From: Anaerolineales bacterium | GTDB lineage: Bacteria; Chloroflexota; Anaerolineae; Epilineales; JAANWY01 | Assembly: GCA_018263655.1 (NCBI GenBank) | Contig: JAANWY010000188.1 | Coordinates: 1-7,245 of the forward strand | Direction: 5' to 3' | DNA: 7,245 bases | Shown here: positions 1-6,721 of the stretch, piece by piece | Position numbering within the stretch: the stretch's first letter is position 1 | How the letters are laid out: every line of letters starts with the position of its first letter | Program-made: the position numbers and the translations under genes | The notes under the pieces: model-generated | Told to the model about the DNA's origin: nothing | Databases searched by the model: none | What the model saw: only the letters and a program-made list of their open reading frames with translations

Positions 1-1
1 G

Positions 2-196
2 CAAAAAGGCGAGTTGAACACTAGGCGGCAATTGTTGTTGCTCTTGCTAGAACACCGATTTGGCACGGTGCCGGTACGGCTGGTGTTGCGCATCAATAAA
101 CTGACAGTTGACGATCTGAGCCGCCTGTACAACCTGGCCTTGGACGCGTCCAGCCTCTCCGAGATCGACGAGGCCATCAGCGACGTGGCCGGCTAG
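2..196 (+). CDS. C-terminal fragment of a DUF4351 / Rpn-family-like protein (5' end outside window)
   Basis: The frame is open from the window edge to the TAG at 194-196. A TTG at 14 could be read as a start, but the frame continues upstream of it (residues QKGE precede it), so this is more likely the tail of a longer gene. The visible 64 residues are a Leu-rich helix followed by the pattern LLEHRFGTVP, then a short helix ending in LTVDDLSRLYNLAL, then SSLSEIDEAI. That helix / RFG-x-VP / L-x-x-DL / SLxEI pattern is what I associate with the DUF4351 tail found on PD-(D/E)XK Rpn-like putative transposase/nuclease proteins of cyanobacteria and Chloroflexota. The nuclease core is outside the window, so activity cannot be judged. 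It is separated by 127 nt and a weak hairpin from the sugar genes and is probably not part of their operon. The family call is from memory of the pattern. Confidence 0.6.
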   Translation, partial: QKGELNTRRQLLLLLLEHRFGTVPVRLVLRINKLTVDDLSRLYNLALDASSLSEIDEAISDVAG

Positions 197-204
197 CCAG
201 TTCA

Positions 205-220
205 GCGAGACGGTCTGCGC
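205..220 (+). terminator. Weak terminator-like hairpin after the DUF4351 gene
   Basis: GCGAGA (205-210) can pair with TCT-CGC (214-216 and 218-220) around a CGG loop, with G217 bulged. It is followed by the T-rich CATTTATTC. The stem is short and there is no uninterrupted U-tract, so this is only a candidate for ending the upstream gene. Position, 9 nt after the stop codon, is the main support. Confidence 0.22.
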
Positions 221-323
221 CATTTATTCATCAGCAATCAGCCATTCGATCGCGCATCGTCGGACGTTCGATTGAGGATTGCTTATTCAGCATCACGCAA
301 CACGTATCACGAAAGGCAAGATC

Positions 324-2045
324 ATGAGTGATTTCGAAGCGTACAAGAGCGGCCACGGTCCCATTCCCGATACGCAGCTCATCTGGCCTTTGTACGGCGC
401 CGGCTGGGATAACCTTGGACGCAATGACGGCCCCATCGAGGCGCCCGTGCCGGAGCCCGAACCGGACCAACTCCTGGTGCGGCATGATGCGACCGGCCTC
501 TGCTTCTCCGACATCAAAATCATCAAGGCCGGCCCCACTCACCCCCGACTGGTGGGGCGAGACATGGAGAAAAACCCCGTCGTCCAGGGCCATGAAGTCA
601 GCCTGACCGTCGTCAAGGTTGGCGAAGAGTGGCAAGATGAGTACAGCGTTGGAGACCGCTTCGCCGTTCAGGCCGACATTTACAACGATGGCGTGAGTAC
701 GGCCTACGGCTATCGGATTCAGGGCGGCCTCTCGCAGTACGGGGCCATCGGTCGCGAGGTTCTGGATGCCGACGAAGGCTGCTACTTGCTGCCCATCTGG
801 CCCGAAGCCGGCTACGCCGAAACGGGACTCACTGAGCCCTGGGCCTGCGTCGAAGCGGCCTACGTCATCCCCAGCCGATCGACCGTCAAACCCGGTGGGA
901 CTGTCTGGATCGTCGGTCTGAACGGAGCGGACTACGTGCTAGATGGTGAGTTCAATCCGAGTCGGGTGATTGCCACGGACGTGCCGGCAGATATGTTGGT
1001 CACCCTTGAAGACTCGTCATCCACTCGTGGGTTCGAACTCGTCGGCGCTTCTTTCCTCCCACCTGACGGAGCGAAGGAGCGTTACACCGGCGGCGGCGGC
1101 TTCGACGACATCATCCTGCTCGGTCACCCTGAACCGTCGTTGTTGGAGGGAGCTGCCAACGCCCTGGCTCGCGATGGCTATCTGAACCTCGTGAGCCGCG
1201 AACCCGTTGGCGCAGTCGTCAATCTGGACGTCGGGCGCATCCACTACGATGGTTGGCGCTACGTGGGCACAGCCGGTTCGGACGTCTTGGCCGCGTATGA
1301 AAGCAACCAGCGTTCCGAGTTGAAACCCAGTGGGAAGCTGTGGGTTCTGGGGGCCGGCGGTCCCATGGGCCAGATGCACGTCCAACGGGCACTGGACTCA
1401 CCGGAGAAACCATCTCTCATTGTCGCGACTAATCTGAGAACAAATCGGATCGACGTCGTTGAGAATCTGACATCTGATGCCGAGAAACACGGTATCGAGA
1501 TGGTTTGCCTGACAAGACAAGAACTCGGGCCACAGCGCTATTTCGAGCGTCTGCGCGACTTGGCCGGCGCCGACGGCTTCGACGACATCATAGTCGTTGC
1601 CGCAAGCGCCGATGCCATCACCGAGGCGGTGCCGTTTCTTGCGAAAGATGGCGTCTTCAACATTTTTGCCGGCCTGCCGCGCGGCACCACGGCCCCGATC
1701 GATCTATCCAACGTGGCGCTGCGCAATGCGCGCTTCATCGGCTCCAGCGGCTCCAAGATTGCCGATATGCAGCGGGTGCTGGACAAGGTTCGCGATAGGC
1801 AACTAACCACTCGGCGCTCAGTAGCCGCCATCTCCGGCATGGCGGGCGCCGGGGATGGACTGCGCGGCGTCGCCGAGGGTTGCTTCGCCGGCAAAGCCAT
1901 CGTGTTCCCGCAGATTCCAGACCTCGGCTTGACTCCGCTCTCTGAGCTGAAGCACGCGCTGCCCAACGTCTATGCCAAGCTGGAAGATGGCCGATACTGG
2001 ACCAACGAGGCGGAGGTTGAGCTACTGCGGACTGTAGTTCCATAG
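324..2045 (+). CDS. Zinc-type medium-chain dehydrogenase with two tandem Rossmann-like domains (sorbose-1-phosphate reductase-like)
   Basis: Probable NAD(P)-dependent sugar/polyol oxidoreductase, 573 residues. The ATG at 324 is chosen because AAAGG (312-316) lies 7 nt upstream; an in-frame TTG at 279 would add 15 unconvincing residues. The N-terminal GroES-like domain has Cys60 (GLCFSDIK), His90-Glu91 (QGHE) and Glu171 (LTEPWACVEAAY), matching the catalytic zinc ligand set of sorbitol dehydrogenase-type enzymes. The four-cysteine structural zinc lobe is absent. Instead of one cofactor domain there are two similar blocks. The first, about 190-325, has GGTVWIVG, FDDIILLG, LARDGYLNLVS and WRYVGTAGSD. 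The second, about 336-490, has GKLWVLGAGGPMG, FDDIIVVAAS, LAKDGVFNIFAG and ARFIGSSGSK. Only the second keeps a GxGGxxG nucleotide-binding loop. Family members are usually 340-410 residues, so this is long. It heads the cluster and lies 245 nt before the aldolase gene. Sorbose-1-phosphate reductase (SorE)-like is the closest idea; the substrate is unknown. Confidence 0.8.
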   Translation: MSDFEAYKSGHGPIPDTQLIWPLYGAGWDNLGRNDGPIEAPVPEPEPDQLLVRHDATGLCFSDIKIIKAGPTHPRLVGRDMEKNPVVQGHEVSLTVVKVGEEWQDEYSVGDRFAVQADIYNDGVSTAYGYRIQGGLSQYGAIGREVLDADEGCYLLPIWPEAGYAETGLTEPWACVEAAYVIPSRSTVKPGGTVWIVGLNGADYVLDGEFNPSRVIATDVPADMLVTLEDSSSTRGFELVGASFLPPDGAKERYTGGGGFDDIILLGHPEPSLLEGAANALARDGYLNLVSREPVGAVVNLDVGRIHYDGWRYVGTAGSDVLAAYESNQRSELKPSGKLWVLGAGGPMGQMHVQRALDSPEKPSLIVATNLRTNRIDVVENLTSDAEKHGIEMVCLTRQELGPQRYFERLRDLAGADGFDDIIVVAASADAITEAVPFLAKDGVFNIFAGLPRGTTAPIDLSNVALRNARFIGSSGSKIADMQRVLDKVRDRQLTTRRSVAAISGMAGAGDGLRGVAEGCFAGKAIVFPQIPDLGLTPLSELKHALPNVYAKLEDGRYWTNEAEVELLRTVVP

Positions 2046-2056
2046 AATAGTAGATA

Positions 2057-2070
2057 GTAGTCGGTAGACG
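2057..2070 (+). repeat. Tandem heptamer GTAGTCG-GTAGACG, left copy
   Basis: Two adjacent heptamers, GTAGTCG and GTAGACG, start 11 nt after the stop codon of the dehydrogenase. CGGTAGACGG within this stretch is complementary in orientation to the heptamers at 2266-2279, giving a 9-bp perfect inverted repeat (2063-2071 with 2272-2280) around about 200 nt. Short heptamer repeats of this kind are scattered through intergenic DNA of many Chloroflexota and cyanobacteria; assignment to that class is inference. Confidence 0.5.
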
Positions 2071-2249
2071 GGGGATTGGGGTATGCCGGACGGCAGGCAG
2101 AAGCCCTTGAGAGCGAGCTTCACAACGAATTTCAGGACCCATCGAGTTTGTTGCCAGGTCACTCGCAGAGCATTCGATTGATCCGCGAATTCGATGTGAA
2201 GTGGACCTCGGATTAGTAGCACGGCTGTCAGCCCGCCCCCTGACTACGT

Positions 2250-2264
2250 CCGTCGTGCCGACGG
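2250..2264 (+). other. Short perfect hairpin upstream of the aldolase gene
   Basis: CCGTCG (2250-2255), loop TGC, CGACGG (2259-2264) form a perfect 6-bp GC-rich stem. A second small palindrome, GGCTG-T-CAGCC, lies at 2223-2233. There is no U-tract, so this is not a standard terminator. It sits 18 nt upstream of the GAG of the aldolase ribosome binding site and could modulate read-through or translation, or merely belong to the repeat region. Confidence 0.35.
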
Positions 2265-2265
2265 G

Positions 2266-2279
2266 CGTCTACCGTCTAC
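2266..2279 (+). repeat. Tandem heptamer CGTCTAC x2, right copy (inverted relative to 2057-2070)
   Basis: Two exact CGTCTAC units, the reverse complement of the GTAGACG unit at 2064-2070. Together the two sites bracket the dehydrogenase-aldolase intergenic region. Apart from these repeats and the hairpins at 2223-2233 and 2250-2264, I see no gene between 2046 and 2290. Confidence 0.5.
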
Positions 2280-2290
2280 CTGAGAAAGAA

Positions 2291-3094
2291 ATGACGATGC
2301 CTGGTAAAACAGATCTACTGAACGAATTGGTTGCCATGAGCCACTGGCTGGGCGATCCGTCGCGTGACCTGGCCATCCTAGGGGAGGGGAATACCTCAGC
2401 GCGGGTCGATGATGCGAGCTTCTTCGTCAAGGCCAGCGGCATGAGTTTAGGGGAAATCGAGCTAGACGGGTTCGTCGAAATTGCATTCGAGCCGATGTTG
2501 AATTTCCTGGAGCACGGGGAGGTCTCGGATAATGTCACGACAGAGGCCTTCATGGCTTCGCGAACGGACCCGACCAGCTCGCTTAGGCCCTCGGTGGAAA
2601 CGCCGCTGCACGCTCTCGCGTTGACGGTGGGGAGCGCCGAGTTTGTGGGGCACACGCACCCCACGGCCGTCAACGCTATCATGTGTTCGCAGCAGGCCGA
2701 GGAGGCGATTGCCGGCCGGCTCTTCCCCGACGAGATTGTGGTCTGCGGGCCGGCGCCGGCCTACGTGCCGTACACGGATCCTGGCCTCCCGCTGGCCCGC
2801 AAGGTGTGGGAGGTTATCGATGACTACATCGACACCTACCGCGAGCCTCCGAAAGTGATTCTGATGCAGAACCATGGCTTTATCGCCCTCGGCGAGTCCT
2901 CCCGTGAGGTGCAGAATATCACGGCCATGTACGTCAAGGCAGCGCGCATTCTGGTAGGCACCTACGCGCTGGGGGGCCCGAGGTTCATGACGCCCGAGAA
3001 TGTGGCCCGCATCCACACCCGTCCCGATGAAGATTACCGCCGACGGGAATTGCGAAGCCTCATCTTCAATGAGAGCCAGGATCAGAATGAGTAG
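2291..3094 (+). CDS. Class II (zinc-dependent) aldolase/adducin-family protein
   Basis: Probable cytoplasmic aldolase of the FucA/AraD/RhaD fold, which cleaves or epimerises phosphorylated ketoses; some relatives are decarboxylases. Start at ATG 2291 (267 residues) or ATG 2297; the purine-rich GAGAAAGAA at 2282-2290 can serve either. The frame extends up to a GTG at 2201, but that stretch reads through the repeat region and looks untranslated. Family landmarks in order: LGEGNTSARV at 30-39, FVKASGMSLGEI at 45-56 (the substrate-phosphate loop region), PSVETPLH at 100-107 with Glu103 as candidate catalytic acid/base, GHTHPTAVNA at 120-129 with His121 and His123 as zinc ligands, CGPAPAYVPY at 152-161, and QNHGFIALG at 193-201 with His195 as third zinc ligand. 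Length is slightly above the roughly 210-230 residues of FucA/AraD. Lying directly before an SDR, it recalls RhaEW-type aldolase-SDR fusions in split form, but its length does not match that enzyme's long aldolase domain. Substrate unassigned. Confidence 0.85.
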   Translation: MTMPGKTDLLNELVAMSHWLGDPSRDLAILGEGNTSARVDDASFFVKASGMSLGEIELDGFVEIAFEPMLNFLEHGEVSDNVTTEAFMASRTDPTSSLRPSVETPLHALALTVGSAEFVGHTHPTAVNAIMCSQQAEEAIAGRLFPDEIVVCGPAPAYVPYTDPGLPLARKVWEVIDDYIDTYREPPKVILMQNHGFIALGESSREVQNITAMYVKAARILVGTYALGGPRFMTPENVARIHTRPDEDYRRRELRSLIFNESQDQNE

Positions 3095-3148
3095 AACCAC
3101 CACGGGTTGGAGCGAACCCCGACGTAGTTTTGTTGCGGAAGGTGTGCA

Positions 3149-3922
3149 ATGACTCAAGCGTATACCCAGCGTTTCTCTGTGGAAGGTAAGCGGGCGCTAG
3201 TGACCGGTGGTTCCAAGGGCATCGGCGCTGTCACGGCGGAGGTGTTGGCCAAAGCCGGCGCCGACGTAGCGATTGTGGGGCGCGATCAGGAAGGTCTGGC
3301 CAAGACCGAAATGGCGATCCAGGCTGCCGGCCGGAAGTGTCTCGTCATCGAGGCTGATCTCGCGACAGTTGACGGTCCGCGCCAAGCCGGCGAAGCAGCC
3401 CTCGAACACTACGGCGTCGTGGACATCTTGGTCAACAACGCCGGCGTTGCCCCCCTCGACAACCTGCTCGAGATGTCGGTCGAGGATTGGGACCTCACGC
3501 AAGCCGTGAACCTTCGTGCGCCATTCCTCGTCGCTCAGACCGTGGCTCCGAAGATGATCGAGCAGGAAAGTGGTAAGATCATCAACGTCTCGTCTCAGGC
3601 CAGCGTGGCGGCGCTGGATGACCACGCCGCCTACTGCGCTTCCAAGGGCGGTCTCAACATGCTCACGCAAGTGATGGCCTTGGAATGGGGACCGCACAAT
3701 ATTCAAACTAACGCCGTTGCGCCGACCGTCATCCTCACCCCCATGGCCGAGAAGAATTGGGGGGACCCGACCAAGAGCGAGCCAATGCTGGCCAAGATCC
3801 CACTAGGCCGTTTTGGTCAACCGGTGGAGGTAGCTGATTTGATCCTGTTCTTGGCTTCGCCGGCCTCGGACCTAATTTGTGGTGAGACAATTCTGATTGA
3901 TGGTGGCTATACTGCGCTATAA
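3149..3922 (+). CDS. Short-chain dehydrogenase/reductase, L-xylulose (dicarbonyl) reductase-like
   Basis: Classical SDR, 257 residues, expected to oxidise or reduce a sugar or polyol hydroxyl/keto group in the cytoplasm. Starts at ATG 3149 with GGAAGG (3137-3142) 6 nt upstream. Visible motifs: TGGSKGIG at 19-26 (cofactor loop), VGRD at 43-46 with Arg45 after the second strand, which favours NADP(H), NNAG at 96-99, and a catalytic tetrad Asn121, Ser149, Tyr162 and Lys166 (YCASK). The stretch from the Tyr through NAVAPTVILTPMAEKNWGDP to MLAKIPLGRF closely resembles animal DCXR (NPTVVMTSM...WSDP...MLNRIPLGKF), so a ketose/polyol or dicarbonyl substrate is likely. The C terminus ILIDGGYTAL is typical. 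It follows the aldolase by 54 nt and precedes the ABC ATPase by 18 nt, consistent with one transcript. A bacterial polyol (for example threitol or xylitol) dehydrogenase is an equally good reading. Confidence 0.88.
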   Translation: MTQAYTQRFSVEGKRALVTGGSKGIGAVTAEVLAKAGADVAIVGRDQEGLAKTEMAIQAAGRKCLVIEADLATVDGPRQAGEAALEHYGVVDILVNNAGVAPLDNLLEMSVEDWDLTQAVNLRAPFLVAQTVAPKMIEQESGKIINVSSQASVAALDDHAAYCASKGGLNMLTQVMALEWGPHNIQTNAVAPTVILTPMAEKNWGDPTKSEPMLAKIPLGRFGQPVEVADLILFLASPASDLICGETILIDGGYTAL

Positions 3923-3940
3923 TAGTAGGACGATCCCTTA

Positions 3941-5536
3941 ATGCAGAGAAAGGACCACATCGTGGACCGTAGAGATGTCTTGCTGCACATGGAAGACATG
4001 AACAAGGCCTTCCCTGGAGTGCAAGCACTGTCGAACGTAGATCTAGAAGTGCGGGCCGGCGAGATCCACGGGTTGATCGGAGAAAACGGGGCCGGCAAAT
4101 CGACGTTGATGAAAATCTTGACCGGTGTGTACACCAAAGACAGCGGTCAGCTACGCATCGAGGGAGAACGGGTCGAGATCATCGATCCGCACCACGCTCA
4201 GCAGTTGGGTATCAGCATCATTTATCAAGAATTCAACCTGATGCCCAACCTGACAGTAGCGGAGAACGTGTTCATTGGGCGCGAACCCGACCGATTTCAG
4301 TTCATCCGCTGGGGCGATCTCCGACAGCAAACCCAAGAACTTCTGGATCTGCTTGGCATCCACCTGTCGCCGAGAGAAACCGTTCGCGATCTCAGCGTCG
4401 CTGAACAGCAGATGGTAGAAATTGCGAAAGCACTCTCTATCCAGTCGCGTATCATCATCATGGATGAGCCCACCTCGGCCCTGACCGATACCGAGGTCGA
4501 GTCCTTGTTCCACATCATGCGCAGCCTGAAGGAGCAAGGCCTGGGTGTGATCTTCATCTCACACCGGCTGGAAGAGGTGTTTGAGATCTGTGACCGCATC
4601 ACGGTCCTTCGCGACGGGGAGAACGTCGGCACGCGTAACGTTGAGGACGTGACCCCGGATGAAGTGATTCACATGATGGTCGGGCGAGCCCTAGGTGAGC
4701 TCTTCCAAAAGGAGACCAGTGCGAAGTCCGGTGATGTTGTGCTGGAAGTTCACGATGTAATGCGTACCGGCACAGTGCTGGACCCCAGCGCCATCGCCTT
4801 GAACAACGTGAACTTCCAATTGCACCGAGGCGAAATTCTGGGGTTGGCCGGCCTCATCGGTTCGGGCCGAACGGCACTCGCCCGCGTTATCTTCGGCGCA
4901 GACACGATGGATCGCGGCGAGATCTACATCGATGGTGAGCGAGTAGACGTTCACTCCCCCGAGCACGCTATCCGACACGGGATGGGCTTCGTACCCGAAG
5001 ACAGACAAGGCCAGGCATTGATTCTGAGCATGGCTGTACGGAAGAACGTTAGCCTAGCCAAACTCGGCGACCTCACCAACTACGGCTTCGTAGACGGCGT
5101 TGAAGAGAAGCAAATCGTGGAACACTACGTGGACACACTTCAGATCAGAACACCGAGCCTGGATCAAAAGGTCATGTACCTGAGCGGTGGGAACCAGCAG
5201 AAAGTGGTGATAGCCAAGTGGTTGGCGCTCGAGCCCAAAATCCTCATCATGGATGAACCGACCCGCGGCATTGATGTCGGTGCCAAGGCAGAAGTCCACG
5301 CCCTGATGAACCAACTGGCACAACAGGGGGTTGGAATTATCATGATTTCGTCGGAGCTCCCAGAGATCTTGGGCATGAGCGACCGCATCCTCTGCATGCG
5401 CGAGGGTCAGGTGGTGGGCGAACTCAGCCGAGACGAAGCAACACCAGAACGCGTAATGCGCCTATTGACCACGGAAGAACAAGTCGAAGTTCACAACGCA
5501 CAACCGAAGCAGGAGAGGCGGAACAAACATGAATAG
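3941..5536 (+). CDS. Sugar ABC importer ATP-binding protein (RbsA/MglA/XylG family, double ABC domain)
   Basis: Cytoplasmic ATPase driving import of a monosaccharide or polyol, 531 residues, normal for the family. Domain 1: Walker A GENGAGKST at 47-55, Q-loop Gln96, signature LSVAEQQ at 151-157, Walker B IIIMDEP at 171-177, switch His208 (ISHRLEE). Domain 2: Walker A is degenerate (GLIGSGRTAL, about 304-313, with no lysine), signature LSGGNQQ at 414-420, Walker B ILIMDEP at 435-441, and the switch histidine is replaced (ISSELPE). One competent and one degenerate site is usual for RbsA-type proteins. Start is uncertain: ATG 3941 has AGGA 10 nt upstream, but GTG 3962 has AAAGGA (3949-3954) 7 nt upstream and would give 524 residues beginning closer to the conserved region. 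The end overlaps the permease start by 8 nt (ATGAATAG), indicating translational coupling. Confidence 0.95.
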   Translation: MQRKDHIVDRRDVLLHMEDMNKAFPGVQALSNVDLEVRAGEIHGLIGENGAGKSTLMKILTGVYTKDSGQLRIEGERVEIIDPHHAQQLGISIIYQEFNLMPNLTVAENVFIGREPDRFQFIRWGDLRQQTQELLDLLGIHLSPRETVRDLSVAEQQMVEIAKALSIQSRIIIMDEPTSALTDTEVESLFHIMRSLKEQGLGVIFISHRLEEVFEICDRITVLRDGENVGTRNVEDVTPDEVIHMMVGRALGELFQKETSAKSGDVVLEVHDVMRTGTVLDPSAIALNNVNFQLHRGEILGLAGLIGSGRTALARVIFGADTMDRGEIYIDGERVDVHSPEHAIRHGMGFVPEDRQGQALILSMAVRKNVSLAKLGDLTNYGFVDGVEEKQIVEHYVDTLQIRTPSLDQKVMYLSGGNQQKVVIAKWLALEPKILIMDEPTRGIDVGAKAEVHALMNQLAQQGVGIIMISSELPEILGMSDRILCMREGQVVGELSRDEATPERVMRLLTTEEQVEVHNAQPKQERRNKHE

Positions 5537-6569
5537 AGCAACAGACGCAGCCGTCGAACAACAACCCGCCAAAGAAACGGAAGACCGTCAGTTCGATGTG
5601 ACGGCAGTGCTGGGGCGCTTCGCAGCGCTCATATTCCTGATTGTCTTGGGCACTGCGTTCGCAATTCTCGAGCCCGCCTTCGTGAATCCCATAAACCTGT
5701 TCAACGTCCTGCGGCAGGTCTCGGTATATGGGCTGCTCGCAATTGGCATGACGTTCGTCATCCTCACAGCCGGCATCGATCTCTCCATTGGCTCTCTCTT
5801 GGCATTGTCTGGCCTGGTGGTAGCGGCTGTCGAAAAAGGCAGTACCGGCCTCCTCACCGGTGCAGCGGCCGGTGAAGCCAGTGGTTACCCGCTGCCGGTT
5901 GCCATCTTGGCGGCCGTCATCGTGGGCATGGCCGGCGGGGGCCTCCAAGGGTTGGCCATTACGCGCCTCAGAGTACCGCCTTTCGTTGTGACGCTTGGGG
6001 GCCTCTCAGCCTTCCGAGGCGCAGCGCTCGTGTTCTCCGGTGGGCAACCCATCAGCGCATTCAGTGAGGACTTCCGATACTGGGGGCAGGGGTTCATCGG
6101 CCCCGTCCCGGTGCCGGTCGTCATCTTCCTTTCTTTCGCTGTGCTGGCCTATATCGTGCTGCGTTACACGCGTTATGGACGCTATATCTACGCCGTTGGC
6201 GGGAATCTCGAAGCCGCTCGATTATCGGGCCTAAACACCGATCGCCTGGTTGCCAGCGTGTATGTCATCATGGGGTTTTTTGCCGGGTTGTCAGGGTTCG
6301 TCTTAGCCGCACGCCTCAATTCAGCCGAGCAGGTGGCAGGTCTGGGCTACGAACTGACAGTCATCGCCGGCGTTGTCATCGGGGGCACCAGTCTGTTCGG
6401 TGGAGAGGGTGGCATCTTCGGCACCATCATCGGCGTCCTCCTCATCGGCGTACTGAACAATGGCCTGACGCTGATGAACGTATCATCCTACTACCAACAG
6501 ATCATTATCGGCATCATCATCGTCTTCGCCGTCTTCTTCGACCAGATGATCAAACGACGTCAACGCTAG
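5529..6569 (+). CDS. Sugar ABC importer permease (RbsC family)
   Basis: Integral membrane permease, 346 residues, of the branched-chain/ribose transporter type (BPD_transp_2). Start ATG 5529 lies inside the ATPase stop region and has AGGAGAGG (5511-5518) 10 nt upstream. After a polar N terminus of about 25 residues there are many hydrophobic segments, roughly at 28-48, 63-80, 86-102, 122-143, 151-170, 193-212, 242-261, 274-290, 295-316 and 323-339. Conserved RbsC landmarks: GMTFVILTAGIDLSIGS at 73-89, FVVTLGGLSAFRG at 152-164, the coupling loop GRYIYAVGGNLEAARLSGL at 217-235 that contacts the ATPase, GGTSLFGGEGG at 285-295 and a basic C terminus KRRQR. The loop at about 102-121 (Gly/Ala/Ser rich) is slightly expanded. 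It works with the preceding ATPase and the lipoprotein beginning at 6906. Confidence 0.95.
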   Translation: MNRATDAAVEQQPAKETEDRQFDVTAVLGRFAALIFLIVLGTAFAILEPAFVNPINLFNVLRQVSVYGLLAIGMTFVILTAGIDLSIGSLLALSGLVVAAVEKGSTGLLTGAAAGEASGYPLPVAILAAVIVGMAGGGLQGLAITRLRVPPFVVTLGGLSAFRGAALVFSGGQPISAFSEDFRYWGQGFIGPVPVPVVIFLSFAVLAYIVLRYTRYGRYIYAVGGNLEAARLSGLNTDRLVASVYVIMGFFAGLSGFVLAARLNSAEQVAGLGYELTVIAGVVIGGTSLFGGEGGIFGTIIGVLLIGVLNNGLTLMNVSSYYQQIIIGIIIVFAVFFDQMIKRRQR

Positions 6570-6571
6570 TG

Positions 6572-6581
6572 ACCAAAAAAC
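6572..6581 (+). repeat. Left flanking direct repeat ACCAAAAAAC
   Basis: Exact 10-bp copy of 6722-6731, three bases after the permease stop codon. The two copies bracket the palindromic element and look like a target-site duplication. The A6 run lowers the information content, so chance is not excluded. Confidence 0.45.
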
Positions 6582-6721
6582 GTATTCGTTCAGGTGACCG
6601 GCACTTCCAAGCAGATTGTGGCGACAACAGTGCTTGTGCTGTGCCTAAGACGGTGATTTTGAGGTTGATTCCGCAAGTGCCGGTCACCTTACAGTGCTTT
6701 TCCCGTACCACCTGAACGCTT
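6582..6721. mobile_element. MITE-like 140-bp palindromic element between permease and binding-protein genes
   Basis: Between the two ACCAAAAAAC copies are clear terminal inverted repeats. AGGTGACCGGCACTT (6592-6606) is matched perfectly by its reverse complement at 6675-6689. CGTTCAGGTG (6587-6596) is matched by its reverse complement at 6709-6718. On the left these two arms overlap into one 20-nt run (6587-6606); on the right they are separated by an extra segment. The interior has a small hairpin (GGC..ACAG / CTGT-GCC, about 6620-6644) and no gene; the only open frame, from a GTG at 6569 to TGA 6713, has 48 codons with no recognisable content. Size, inverted ends and flanking direct repeats fit a non-autonomous miniature transposable element or a REP-type palindromic repeat. 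The parent transposase is not visible. Confidence 0.5.

Noticed and set aside
279..323. Upstream TTG start adding 15 residues to the dehydrogenase
   Set aside because: ATG 324 has a better-placed AAAGG; the extra residues look like translated leader.
231..635. 134-codon minus-strand open frame overlapping the dehydrogenase start
   Set aside because: It lies mostly opposite the GroES-like domain of the dehydrogenase and has no recognisable content.
2201..2290. GTG start adding 30 residues to the aldolase
   Set aside because: The extension is translated from the palindrome/heptamer repeat region, and family members begin near the helix following ATG 2291/2297.
3104..3119. Hairpin GGGTT/AACCC between aldolase and SDR genes as a terminator
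   Set aside because: The stem is only 5 bp and the T-run (3128-3131) is 8 nt away; the downstream gene is closely spaced and likely co-transcribed.
2462..3157. 231-codon minus-strand open frame opposite the aldolase gene
   Set aside because: It is antisense to a clear class II aldolase with intact motifs, shows no recognisable domain, and is explained by codon bias of the real gene.
6665..6695. Possible promoter TTGATT ... TACAGT inside the palindromic element
   Set aside because: Spacing is 19 nt and the -10 matches consensus at only four positions; not strong enough to annotate.
6569..6715. 48-codon frame starting at GTG overlapping the permease stop
   Set aside because: It runs through the inverted repeats, matches no family I know, and is probably accidental.
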